In this document: piece after piece, positions 16,844-24,698 of the stretch
How the letters are laid out: each line of letters opens with the position of its first letter
How positions within the stretch are numbered: the first letter of the stretch is position 1
Origin: Phycisphaerales bacterium
Lineage (GTDB): Bacteria > Planctomycetota > Phycisphaerae > Phycisphaerales > UBA1924
Direction: 5' to 3'
DNA length: 44,059 nt
Assembly: GCA_026982335.1 (NCBI GenBank)
Contig: JALSHH010000046.1
Coordinates: 1-44,059 of the forward strand
The notes under the pieces: generated by a model
The model's input: only the letters and a program-made list of their open reading frames with translations
What the model was told of the DNA's origin: nothing
Databases searched by the model: none
Translations under genes and position numbers: made by a program

Positions 16844-17779
16844 ATGAGGGCTCCATTGGGTCGAGATAAACGCTCGATGCCTTCGTCAAGTCCCAATCCT
16901 GCCCTTACCCCTGAGCGATCCGAGATACACCCATCGCCCTCACTGTCGGCTTCGGTGCTCGACGAAATCGAGCAGATAGGCTCCTTCCTGAGCTCGATCG
17001 AATCTCATTTCGACCAAGCTTCGAGCCTCGCCGAGCTCGGCGTGTTCTCCTCGATGTTTGCCCATGAAGTCAATAACCTGATGACCCAGGTCGGTGGCCG
17101 GGCCCAAATGGCATTGATGAATATGGATCGACCCGAAATGGTCGTCCGGGCACTCGAGCTCGCCTGCCATGCAAGCACCCAGATCGCCCAGCTTTCTGAG
17201 ATTTTTCTCGAATCTGCCGACACCGATTCACCTCATGCCGATCAATACAGCCTGTGCGATATCCACAAACGGGCAATTGAGTTCCTTGCTGACGAGGATG
17301 TCCAAGCATATGGCTTGACCCTCGAAGTGAATCCGGCCGATCTCAAGGTGTCAATTTCACCCATTCTGCTTCAACAGGTGCTTCTGAATCTTTACCTCAA
17401 TGCGATCAGGGCCATTGAAGAGTCGGTTTCATCTGGGCCTCACCAAATCATAACCCAAATTGAGCAGATCATACCTGAAGGTAATTGTTCCCCGTGGAAC
17501 ATGCCTCAGATCAGAATCACGGTTACGGACACTGGAATTGGGATGGATCCCCAGCAGGTCGAGCAAGTATTTCGTGCCCCATCTCGTCGACCATCGATCC
17601 AAGGCACCATTCGTTCCAGTGGCCGCGGACATGGGCTCGGATTATCAGTGTGTCAAAAATTGCTTACCCAAGCTGGTGGGAGTATCAAAGCCAACTCGAG
17701 CCCGGGCAAAGGCACCGAGATCACCATAACCTTACCCAGTTCCAACTCCAGTTTGACTCCACCCCTGACTTGCCCTTGA
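16844..17779 (+). CDS. soluble sensor-less histidine kinase
   Basis: 311 aa from 16844, or 300 aa from the ATG at 16877. Visible: the H-box FAHEVNNLMTQ with phospho-acceptor H74, the N-box LNLYLNAIRAIE, G1 DTGIGM and G2 GRGHGLGLSVC, a complete HisKA-HATPase pair. No transmembrane helix or recognised sensor domain precedes the H-box; the N-terminal 55 residues are Ser/Pro-rich. Family role: autophosphorylation and phosphotransfer to a response regulator, none of which is encoded nearby. A parS-like site lies inside the gene (17486-17501), and an 11-bp tandem repeat spans the stop codon. The skew flip follows immediately. Confidence 0.9.
   Translation: MRAPLGRDKRSMPSSSPNPALTPERSEIHPSPSLSASVLDEIEQIGSFLSSIESHFDQASSLAELGVFSSMFAHEVNNLMTQVGGRAQMALMNMDRPEMVVRALELACHASTQIAQLSEIFLESADTDSPHADQYSLCDIHKRAIEFLADEDVQAYGLTLEVNPADLKVSISPILLQQVLLNLYLNAIRAIEESVSSGPHQIITQIEQIIPEGNCSPWNMPQIRITVTDTGIGMDPQQVEQVFRAPSRRPSIQGTIRSSGRGHGLGLSVCQKLLTQAGGSIKANSSPGKGTEITITLPSSNSSLTPPLTCP
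17486..17501. promoter_or_regulatory. parS-like site 2
   Basis: TGTTCCCCGTGGAACA differs by one base (position 7) from TGTTCCACGTGGAACA. The half-site TGTTCC is the same as in site 1. It lies 0.33 kb from the compositional flip. Confidence 0.7.
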
Positions 17780-17799
17780 CTTGCCCTTGACCTGCCCTC
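17767..17799 (+). repeat. three 11-bp tandem repeats
   Basis: GACTTGCCCTT occurs twice without mismatch (17767-17777, 17778-17788), then GACCTGCCCTC (17789-17799). The period is not a multiple of three, and the array crosses the histidine kinase stop codon. It lies at the GC-skew sign change. Confidence 0.85.
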
Positions 17800-17830
17800 C
17801 CCCGGTCTGTCCTTGATGAATGATTGAAGT

Positions 17831-18919
17831 TCAAACATCGGCAACAGGCACGATATCGCCTGCGAGGAACTCAACCTGAACTGCATCGCCGGGTTCGGGG
17901 TGTACAGCTGAGGTTGAGCCAAAGGGATTCATCTCCGCGATTTTGATCGGCGGGCAACCTTTGATTTCAACGAGATGCTGGGCGGTTTCACCAAGATAGG
18001 TCGTATCTAAGAGTTTGCCTGGCAAGGTGTTAGGCTCACCACCTTTGCGCAACCGAATCGCCTCGGGGCGGATGGAGAGCAGGTTTCGTTCGGCATTTGT
18101 CCCCTCTCGCCGTGGTCCGAGGAATTGTCCTGCTTGAACTTGGTAGGTGGAGGCATGGTCCGTGCCATCGACGGGTTGGGCTTCGATGAGGTTGGTTTCG
18201 CCGAGGAACTCGGCGACGAATCGGGTCTTGGGCGAACGATAGAGCTCGCGAGGGGTACCGACCTGCATGATTTTGCCCGATCGCAGCAGCGCCACGCGAT
18301 CGGCCATCGAAAGCGCCTCTTTTTGATCATGCGTCACATAGACGGTGGTGATACCCGAAGCTTTACAGACATTGCGGATTTGGTGGCGGAGATCATTGCG
18401 AAGTTTGGCATCAAGGTTTGATAAAGGTTCGTCGAGCAGAAGGACATCGGGTTTGATGACCAATGCGCGGGCCAAGGCGACGCGTTGTTGTTGTCCGCCT
18501 GAGAGCTCGTTGGGTTTGCGATGGGCGTAGGCTTCCATTTGTACCGCTGCGAGTGCTTCGAGAACGCGCTGGTCTTTTTCGGGGTTGGGAATTTTGCGGA
18601 CATTGAGCCCAAAGGCCACATTGCCTGCGACCGTCATATGAGGCCAAAGGGCATAGGACTGGAAGACCATCCCAGTGTTTCGCTTGTTGGGGGCGTTGTG
18701 TGTGACATCTTTGCCATCGAAGGCGATTTGGCCGCTGGTGGGATCGATGAATCCGGCGATCATACGCAGGAGTGTTGTTTTGCCACACCCCGAAGGGCCC
18801 AAGAGGAAAAAGAGCTCCCCAGGTTCGATGGTCAATGTGAGATCATCGACGGCTGCGGTTGCTTTGGAACCCGAGCCGAAGATTTTGACGAGGTTATTGA
18901 TCGTAATTTGTGTACCCAT
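17831..18919 (-). CDS. ABC transporter ATP-binding protein (MalK/PotA/FbpC type)
   Basis: 362 aa. Walker A GPSGCGKTT (41-49), signature LSGGQQQR (139-146), Walker B VLLLDEP (159-165), an H-loop in VTHDQKEA, then a C-terminal TOBE-like regulatory part (about 240-362). This layout is typical of ATPases for sugar, polyamine or iron(III) importers. No permease or binding protein is next to it, so the substrate is unknown. It shares a 41-bp intergenic space with the divergent DciA-like gene; TATGAT lies 8 bases before its ATG, so a leaderless or one-base leader transcript is likely. Confidence 0.93.
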   Translation of the reverse strand: MGTQITINNLVKIFGSGSKATAAVDDLTLTIEPGELFFLLGPSGCGKTTLLRMIAGFIDPTSGQIAFDGKDVTHNAPNKRNTGMVFQSYALWPHMTVAGNVAFGLNVRKIPNPEKDQRVLEALAAVQMEAYAHRKPNELSGGQQQRVALARALVIKPDVLLLDEPLSNLDAKLRNDLRHQIRNVCKASGITTVYVTHDQKEALSMADRVALLRSGKIMQVGTPRELYRSPKTRFVAEFLGETNLIEAQPVDGTDHASTYQVQAGQFLGPRREGTNAERNLLSIRPEAIRLRKGGEPNTLPGKLLDTTYLGETAQHLVEIKGCPPIKIAEMNPFGSTSAVHPEPGDAVQVEFLAGDIVPVADV

Positions 18920-18948
18920 GGCGGAACATCATAGCGATGCAATGGTGG

Positions 18949-18954
18949 TAGACT
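18949..18954 (+). promoter_or_regulatory. -10 hexamer of a probable leaderless promoter
   Basis: TAGACT lies 6 bases before the GTG at 18961. On the opposite strand TATGAT (18933-18928) serves the ABC gene 8 bases from its ATG. Back-to-back promoters thus fill the 41-bp gap. Confidence 0.5.
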
Positions 18955-18960
18955 CTTGGC

Positions 18961-19353
18961 GTGACGAGCAACAAAGCGCAATCTTTCTCTGACGGCATGC
19001 AGGTTCCGAGGGATCCACTGGACCGGCTTCGCTCGTATCGCCAGCATCCTGACCGGGCTCGCGGACTCGGTGAGGACTTGGCTGTTGTGCTGCATTCGAC
19101 GAAGAAAATTTCTGTAAGCGAGCAGGCCGCAGGTGAGGCTTGGGGCGCGTTGGTCCCGGATATGATTGGGGAGTGTACCCGGATTGGCGGTTTTCGAGCG
19201 GGGAAATTGATTGTGCTGGTCCCCAGCAGCGCCCATCGGTATACGGTGGATCGTTGGCTTGGTAGTGGGGGATTAAGGGCGTTACAGGAGTTGGCCCGAG
19301 TGCCTATCGGGGGTGTGATCCTCAAAATTACGCGAGAATTTGATCGAATCTGA
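18961..19353 (+). CDS. DciA-like (DUF721) protein
   Basis: 130 aa with GTG start. The order of a short N-terminal basic helix and a KH-like domain (EAWGALVPDMIGECTRIGGF, RAGKLIVLVPSSAHRYTV) fits the DUF721/DciA family, whose members help load the replicative helicase in bacteria lacking DnaC. The assignment is by overall pattern, not an exact motif. The start follows TAGACT by 6 bases; an internal ATG at 18997 is the alternative. Its location near the proposed origin suits a replication role. It is followed by a structured non-coding segment, not by gyrB or dnaA. Confidence 0.65.
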   Translation: MTSNKAQSFSDGMQVPRDPLDRLRSYRQHPDRARGLGEDLAVVLHSTKKISVSEQAAGEAWGALVPDMIGECTRIGGFRAGKLIVLVPSSAHRYTVDRWLGSGGLRALQELARVPIGGVILKITREFDRI

Positions 19354-19581
19354 GAAACCCGTCGAGATTCCTGTGAAAACCCTTTGACAAGCTCGCCGAT
19401 TTCGGGGATGCTGGTGCATCGTCGGCGTCGTGGTCGTCGATGACAATTGATCCCACACTTGGACCGATCGCTCCAGATGATCGCCTGCGCTGCACACGCA
19501 CGCAATCACACGGGACGATTTGGATTTTCGGTATACCCGCTCTGCACTTTGGGTATTTCGATTGGCTGGTGTGGCGGTGAT

Positions 19582-19664
19582 GTGTTCTGTTGACGACTAC
19601 TCCTCCTGGGTATGACAACAGAACACTCCGGGCGGTGTCTTCTCGTGGGGATACCGCCTTTTTT
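19582..19664 (+). ncRNA. candidate small RNA or clpB leader with anti-Shine-Dalgarno loop
   Basis: GTGTTCTGTTG (19582-19592) pairs perfectly over 11 bp with CAACAGAACAC (19616-19626). The 23-base loop carries CTCCTCCT, complementary to the AGGAGG ribosome site. Four bases later comes a terminator stem (19631-19658) and TTTTTT. Stem, C-rich exposed loop and terminator are the standard parts of a trans-acting small RNA. It may instead be an attenuator in the clpB leader, since clpB begins 245 bases on. The 5' end is not determined. Confidence 0.55.
19631..19664 (+). terminator. terminator upstream of clpB
   Basis: GGCGGTGTC (19631-19639) pairs with GATACCGCC (19650-19658), nine pairs including one G-U, followed by TTTTTT (19659-19664). 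Confidence 0.82.
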
Positions 19665-19895
19665 GTGCCCTTTTGTGCAAGTACCTCTGGAAGATTGAGG
19701 ATGAAATCTGCACGCATCTTCTTTCTGTATTTGGCTTTGGCTGCCAGAGTGGCGGTTCGGGGATGAGAAGCCGCCAAATTGCGGTTGGTGTGTGGGGTAC
19801 TGGTCAAATAGAGGTCTTTGGAATATGGCGCGCAGTTTGCATCTGGTGAGGTGTTGATTGGTGTTCTTTTGGCAGGATGCGAATCGGCCTTGATA

Positions 19896-19901
19896 AAGGA
19901 G
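19896..19901 (+). promoter_or_regulatory. clpB ribosome binding site
   Basis: AAGGAG seven bases before the ATG at 19909 fixes the start of clpB. Confidence 0.85.
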
Positions 19902-19908
19902 ACCCGCC

Positions 19909-22626
19909 ATGTCGATGGATAAACTGACCACGCTTGCTCAAGAAGCACTCGCCAAAGCTCAGCAGGTTTCGATGGGGGCGTCGAATCCAGAGGTGGGGGG
20001 GCTTCATGTGCTCGATGCATTGATCGAAGATGCCAATGGACCTGTCGTGGCGATTTTGAACAAGATCGGCGCGCCGGTGGCACAAATGGTGCAGATTGCC
20101 AAGTCCGAGCTCGGTCGGCTCCCCAAGACTTCATCGGGGGCCGGATCGAGCGGGCGCGAAATCATGGAGATTCTGGGCAAGGCCGACGCAGCGGCGACGG
20201 CGATGGGCGATCAATTCATCTCATGCGAGCATTTACTGATCGCGCTCACCGAGATCGGAGGCAGCGCCGGCGAAGTGCTCAAGGTGCACAATGTAGATAC
20301 AAAGTCAGTCAAAGCAGCGATCGAAGAAATCCGCAAGGCATCAGGGGTAAGCCATATTACCGACCCCAACGCGGAAGGTTCGTTCGAGTCGCTCAAGAAG
20401 TATGGGATTGATCTGACCGACCAGGCGCGTGAGGGCAAGATTGACCCGGTGATCGGGCGTGACGAGGAGATTCGGCGGTGCATGCAGGTGCTTAGTCGGC
20501 GTACGAAAAATAATCCTGTGTTGATCGGTGAGCCGGGTGTTGGGAAGACCGCGATTGTCGAAGGGATTGCCTTGCGAATTGTCAATGGCGATTGCCCCAG
20601 CGGCATGAGCGATAAACGGATCATCGCGCTCGATGTCGGGTTACTCCTCGCCGGTGCCAAATATCGCGGAGAATTTGAGGATCGGCTCAAAGCAGTTTTG
20701 CGCGAAGTTGAGGGCAGCGACGGGCAGGTAATTCTGTTTATTGATGAGTTACACACGATCTTGGGTGCAGGGGCAGCCGAGGGTGCGGTAAGCGCGGGGA
20801 ACCTGCTCAAGCCTGCCTTGGCCCGCGGCGGGCTGCGCGCCATTGGGGCGACAACGCTTGATGAGTATCGTAAGCACATTGAAAAGGATGCGGCGTTTGA
20901 GCGCCGTTTCCAGAAGGTACTTGTCGAGGCGCCCAGTGTTGAAGAAACGGTTGCGATCTTGCGCGGACTCAAGGATCGGTACGAGACGCATCATGGGGTA
21001 CGGATTCAGGACGGGGCCATTCTGGCTGCGGCGAGCTTGAGCGATCGGTACATCACGGAAAGATTTTTACCTGATAAAGCGATTGACCTGATTGATGAGG
21101 CAGCCAGTGCGTTGCGGATGGAAATCGACTCGATGCCGACCGAACTCGATGAGTTGCGACGGAAAATCATGCAACTCGAAATCGAGCGTGAAGCACTGAA
21201 ACTTGATGAGGGAAGTGAAGGGAACAAGAAAGAGATTGAGCGGGTTGAGGAAGAACTCGCGGGATTGCGTGAGCAGAACAATGCACTCAGTGCCCGCTGG
21301 GAAGAAGAAAAACGAGACCTCGATGTGGTCCGACACATCAAAGGGGAGATCGAGCACAAACGCGTTGAGCTCGAGCAGGCCCAGCGAATTGGCGATCTTG
21401 AATGCGCAGCGCGGATTCAATATGGCGATCTTGTTGAGCTTGAGAAACAGCTCGAAGAGGCCGAGGCCAATATTGACCAGCGGGCGGCTTCGGGTGAACT
21501 GCTCATTAAGGAAGAGGTTGATCCCGAATCAGTGGCCAAGATCGTCGGGCGATGGACCGGAATACCAGTATCACGGCTGGTTGAATCCGAACGGGACAAG
21601 CTTGTACAAATGGAAGATCACCTCAAAGCACGCGTGGTTGGGCAAGATGATGCGCTCACGGCGGTGGCTGATGCGGTGCGTCGATCGCGAGCAGGGCTTG
21701 GCGATCCGACCAAGCCGATCGGGAGTTTCTTGTTCCTTGGGCCAACAGGTGTGGGCAAGACCGAGACTTGCAAGGCACTAGCAGAGTTCTTGTTCGATAC
21801 TGAAGATGCGCTTGTGCGGATTGACATGAGTGAATATATGGAGAAGCACGCGGTGAGTCGGCTCATCGGTGCGCCTCCGGGGTATGTCGGGTATGAAGAG
21901 GGCGGAGCATTGACCGAAGCGATTCGGAGAAGGCCTTATGCGGTGATCCTGCTCGATGAGATTGAAAAGGCGCATCCGGATGTGTTCAATGTGCTGTTGC
22001 AGCTCTTGGACGATGGTCGGCTGACCGACGGGCAAGGGCGAACGGTTGATTTCAAGAACACGATCGTGGTGATGACGAGTAATATTGGCAGCCAGAAGAT
22101 TTTGCAGATGGCTGAGCACGGTGCTGAGGACTGGGAAATCGAGGCAGCAGTGCGTGATCTGATTCGGCGTGGTCCTGGAGCTGATCTTGATGCTCAGGGT
22201 ATGAAGCCTGATCTTGAGACCGGGAAGATGAATGTGAATCTTGATGTGGGGATGCGCGAGCAGTTCTTCCGCCCGGAGTTGTTGAATCGGATTGATGAAA
22301 CGGTTGTGTTCCATCAGCTCGGCAAGGAGACGCTTATTGGGATCGCTGATATTCTCCTTGGATCGTTGCGTGATCGGTTGGCAGCTCGTGGGATTGAGTT
22401 GTCATTGACCAGTGCGGCAAAGGAGCAGCTGATCGCGGAGGGGTTCGATCCGGCGTATGGTGCTCGTCCTCTTGCTCGTACGATTCAAAGGCGGATTGAA
22501 AACCCGCTGGCGAGCCGAATTTTGGCTGGAGAATTTGAATCGGGTGATCGAGTGACTGTTGATGCCAGTGGGCCAAGTTTTGTCTTTACGCACTCAACGG
22601 AAGACCCGTCCAAGCAGGCGGTGTAG
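19909..22626 (+). CDS. clpB: ATP-dependent disaggregase ClpB
   Basis: 905 aa. Hexameric Hsp100 chaperone that, with DnaK, pulls polypeptides out of aggregates in the cytoplasm. Layout: N-terminal Clp repeats (1-150), first AAA+ domain with Walker A GEPGVGKT (207-214) and [12 protein letters not shown], a long coiled-coil middle domain (about 410-540), second AAA+ domain with Walker A GPTGVGKT (near 611), and a ClpB-type C-terminal domain. The middle domain separates it from ClpA and ClpC. The second AAA+ domain has a short insertion around [20 protein letters not shown] (about 760-780), longer than in E. coli ClpB. It stands alone with a long structured leader. Confidence 0.97.
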   Translation: MSMDKLTTLAQEALAKAQQVSMGASNPEVGGLHVLDALIEDANGPVVAILNKIGAPVAQMVQIAKSELGRLPKTSSGAGSSGREIMEILGKADAAATAMGDQFISCEHLLIALTEIGGSAGEVLKVHNVDTKSVKAAIEEIRKASGVSHITDPNAEGSFESLKKYGIDLTDQAREGKIDPVIGRDEEIRRCMQVLSRRTKNNPVLIGEPGVGKTAIVEGIALRIVNGDCPSGMSDKRIIALDVGLLLAGAKYRGEFEDRLKAVLREVEGSDGQVILFIDELHTILGAGAAEGAVSAGNLLKPALARGGLRAIGATTLDEYRKHIEKDAAFERRFQKVLVEAPSVEETVAILRGLKDRYETHHGVRIQDGAILAAASLSDRYITERFLPDKAIDLIDEAASALRMEIDSMPTELDELRRKIMQLEIEREALKLDEGSEGNKKEIERVEEELAGLREQNNALSARWEEEKRDLDVVRHIKGEIEHKRVELEQAQRIGDLECAARIQYGDLVELEKQLEEAEANIDQRAASGELLIKEEVDPESVAKIVGRWTGIPVSRLVESERDKLVQMEDHLKARVVGQDDALTAVADAVRRSRAGLGDPTKPIGSFLFLGPTGVGKTETCKALAEFLFDTEDALVRIDMSEYMEKHAVSRLIGAPPGYVGYEEGGALTEAIRRRPYAVILLDEIEKAHPDVFNVLLQLLDDGRLTDGQGRTVDFKNTIVVMTSNIGSQKILQMAEHGAEDWEIEAAVRDLIRRGPGADLDAQGMKPDLETGKMNVNLDVGMREQFFRPELLNRIDETVVFHQLGKETLIGIADILLGSLRDRLAARGIELSLTSAAKEQLIAEGFDPAYGARPLARTIQRRIENPLASRILAGEFESGDRVTVDASGPSFVFTHSTEDPSKQAV

Positions 22627-22663
22627 TCCTTGTGCGATTGAAGTTGAAGTAAAAATCGGATAA

Positions 22664-22831
22664 TCAAAAATCGAGACCGTCGAGAGCGTAGGGGTGGAAA
22701 TAATCCGGATGATTGTTCATGTGGGCTGTTGTTTTGACGCACGCTTTGCGGTCTTCACGGACAACTGACGGGCTGCCAAGGATCAAGCGGCGAGGGGCGA
22801 CCAAGAAACTCATTGTCAGTTTACGATGCAT
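22664..22831 (-). CDS. possible small protein, unknown
   Basis: 55 aa from the ATG at 22831 (49 aa from 22813). Codons are C/G-ending and the peptide is mixed (MHRKLTMSFLVAPRRLILG, ending HPYALDGLDF). I recognise no domain. It is convergent with clpB with 37 bp between stops. No ribosome site is clear and no terminator follows. It could be spurious. Confidence 0.25.
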   Translation of the reverse strand: MHRKLTMSFLVAPRRLILGSPSVVREDRKACVKTTAHMNNHPDYFHPYALDGLDF

Positions 22832-23397
22832 AAAAATGACCACACACACGGCGAGGGGGTTGGGCGACAAGATTTGCAAACTTAAATTCGCACCACCACA
22901 GAAAGCGAATCATGCATTTTGCCCATTGACCAGGCAGAAGAGGAGGCGGGACTCAAGAACGAACCTGTTGGCAGAGAGCATTTTGTTTGAAAACAGCTTT
23001 TGTCGCGTAATTTCGCGAAAAATTCAGAAATCAAAAAAGAAACTTCTCGCCATTGCAACCGCATGAAAAAGGGTGCGTATGGAGATGCGGTCTGATCTGA
23101 CCGAGCATGAGAATGAGTTGTATGTTTGCTCATTTTTTGAGTTGTGTCTCTTTGAGCGTTGTCTTTGTTCCCTTTATCTTTGGCAAGCGCCGTTCAGTAT
23201 TGAGTTGATAGCGGGATTCCACTCACTGGTATCGACTGCATGTGTGCGTTTGGGAGTGGCGCTTTTATCGGGCGTGCCTTTGCGCCGGTTCTTCATTCCC
23301 AGAATCGACGAGTTCACAGAATCGAGTCCATAGTGTGCTGCGTGCTGCCCGACGCCGGGTGGGTAGAAGATTCTGGTCTTGCATTCTTTGTAGGCTA

Positions 23398-23427
23398 GGG
23401 TTTGACGAGGAGGGGTTTGACGCGGAG
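23398..23427 (+). repeat. 15-bp tandem repeat
   Basis: GGGTTTGACGAGGAG (23398-23412) followed directly by GGGTTTGACGCGGAG (23413-23427), one mismatch. It is non-coding. Confidence 0.75.
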
Positions 23428-23630
23428 GGAAACTGAAACTGTTTGGCTTATCTATCGGTTCGCCAGCAAATTGAATGGGTTAACTTGATCGCCAGGCATG
23501 ACCGCGTGTGTGCAAGCGGATACGCCTGGACTATATCCTGCGACCATCTGTGTGCTGTTTGGAGCGGATTCGCTGGGATATGGATGGGTCGGGTGTGTCG
23601 AGGGGAGAGAGGATGCCCCGGCCTATAAAG

Positions 23631-23703
23631 GTTGTCGCCGAGGTGGATGACTGGCGACAACACTGATGCCGAGCTGGGATGTCCCCCCCCAGCTCGGTTT
23701 TTT
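23631..23703 (+). ncRNA. candidate hairpin-terminator RNA upstream of rnpA
   Basis: GTTGTCGCC (23631-23639) pairs perfectly with GGCGACAAC (23653-23661) around a 13-base loop containing GAGGTGG, a Shine-Dalgarno-like sequence. Seven bases later the terminator stem begins. TATAAA at 23624-23629 could be a -10 element, but I see no matching -35. It may be a small RNA or the end of an unseen transcript. Confidence 0.4.
23669..23703 (+). terminator. strong Rho-independent terminator
   Basis: CCGAGCTGGG (23669-23678) and CCCAGCTCGG (23688-23697) form a perfect 10-bp stem, followed by TTTTTT (23698-23703). No coding gene lies immediately upstream on this strand. Confidence 0.92.
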
Positions 23704-23954
23704 CATTGAGGGAATGGACTGGGACTGGCGCGAGGTTGTGTCTGATGATGCGTGCATCTGACGGAAGAAGGCAAACCATCTCAGACAGAACCTGATGGAG
23801 GAGAAACGGAAGAAAAACACAGAGATACAGAGAATGGTTTTTTTACCCGAGGAGCGTGAAGGGCTCGAAGGAGGAGATTGGAGGAGACTTCGTCACCTGC
23901 ATGGCACCGGCACCGGGACAATCTCTTCTTTGTGGCTTTGGTGTTCTTTTCTCC

Positions 23955-23960
23955 TACCAT
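23955..23960 (+). promoter_or_regulatory. -10 hexamer of a probable leaderless rnpA promoter
   Basis: TACCAT lies 5 bases before the ATG at 23966. The GGAG at 23961-23964 is too close to the ATG to act as a normal ribosome site. Confidence 0.4.
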
Positions 23961-23965
23961 GGAGC

Positions 23966-24397
23966 ATGGACTTGGATTCTTCGGCACAACCTCTTGGCCC
24001 AGCGGTATTTCGGGCTCGGCATCGGATTCGAACTCGAGCGGAGTTTGAGGCGGTGTTTGAGGCCAAGATCCGCAAATCTTATGGCCCCATCACCGTTTTT
24101 GTGCTTGCAACAGGCCGCAACGAGCATCGGCTTGGGCTTTCAGTTGGGCGCAAGGTGGGCCACGCGGTGGTGCGCGGGCGGTTCAAGCGCATGATGCGTG
24201 AGGTGTTTCGGCTTTATCGTGGGCGGCTGCCTGTCATTGATGGTGGGGGGCATTATGACATCGTGGTGACGACCCGCAGGCATGAGATACTCGGGCTTGA
24301 GGCTTATGCTCGGTTGTTTGTTCAGGCGGTTGAGGCGGCTCATCGGGTGCATGAGAAACGGACAAAGCAAGCAGCAGGTGGGCAGAAGGATGAGTGA
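23966..24397 (+). CDS. rnpA: ribonuclease P protein component
   Basis: 143 aa from 23966. Binds the RNase P RNA and helps remove 5' leaders from pre-tRNA. The family core is clear: RIRTRAEFEAVFEA, LGLSVGRKVGHAVVRGRFKR and MMREVFR, containing the RNR-like basic motif region. An open frame extends 57 codons further upstream, but those residues are not RnpA-like and would make the protein too long. The C-terminal 30 residues are a polar extension. It overlaps yidD by 8 bp. rpmH, the usual upstream neighbour, is absent. Confidence 0.88.
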   Translation: MDLDSSAQPLGPAVFRARHRIRTRAEFEAVFEAKIRKSYGPITVFVLATGRNEHRLGLSVGRKVGHAVVRGRFKRMMREVFRLYRGRLPVIDGGGHYDIVVTTRRHEILGLEAYARLFVQAVEAAHRVHEKRTKQAAGGQKDE

Positions 24398-24698
24398 GCA
24401 CACTCAACTTGGGATCTGGTCGCGGATTGGGAACTGGCCATTTTTGGGGATGATTTATCTGTATCGGGTGACGCTCTCGCCTTTTCTTGGTGGGCAATGT
24501 CGATTCGAACCCACCTGTTCGCGATATGGAATCGAGGCATATAAGGCTTATGGGCCTCTCCGAGGGACGATCATGACCGGGAAGCGGATTTTGCGTTGTC
24601 ATCCGTTTTCCAAGGGTGGATATGATCCGGTGCCGATACCATCATGCAGGCATGAAAAGCATGCAACGGATGGATCAAATGAAAGTGAGCAGGATTGA
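24390..24698 (+). CDS. yidD: membrane protein insertion efficiency factor YidD
   Basis: 102 aa. A small, membrane-associated protein of the YidC/Sec insertion pathway. The family motif is plain: LYRVTLSPFLGGQCRFEPTC followed by SRYGIEAYKAYG and a Cys/His-containing RCHPF. The start at 24390 overlaps the rnpA stop, matching the usual rnpA-yidD arrangement. A polar tail of about 25 residues follows the family core. The stop overlaps the ATG of the next gene (TGATG), which suggests translational coupling. Confidence 0.93.
   Translation: MSEHTQLGIWSRIGNWPFLGMIYLYRVTLSPFLGGQCRFEPTCSRYGIEAYKAYGPLRGTIMTGKRILRCHPFSKGGYDPVPIPSCRHEKHATDGSNESEQD

Larger units (their letters stand above)
19354..19908 (+). 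other. 555-bp non-coding stretch before clpB
   Basis: No supported gene longer than 22 codons. It contains the hairpin-terminator unit at 19582-19664, a 21-residue hydrophobic open frame at 19701-19766 (MKSARIFFLYLALAARVAVR) of doubtful reality, and a GGCGG (19751-19755)/CCGCC (19771-19775) hairpin. I found no CIRCE element or clear heat-shock promoter for clpB. Confidence 0.5.
22627..23965. other. gene-poor 1.34-kb stretch
   Basis: The longest stretch without a convincing gene. It has lower GC between about 22.9 and 23.3 kb. It contains one possible small - gene (22664-22831), a 15-bp tandem repeat (23398-23427), a hairpin-terminator unit (23631-23703), and ACAGAG-rich sequence near 23815. 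I looked for rpmH (L34), which usually precedes rnpA, and did not find it. No DnaA box was seen. Confidence 0.5.

Noticed and set aside
23073-23333. 86-codon open frame before rnpA
   Set aside because: No ribosome site, unusual Cys/Phe/Leu-rich composition, no domain, and codon use unlike neighbouring genes.
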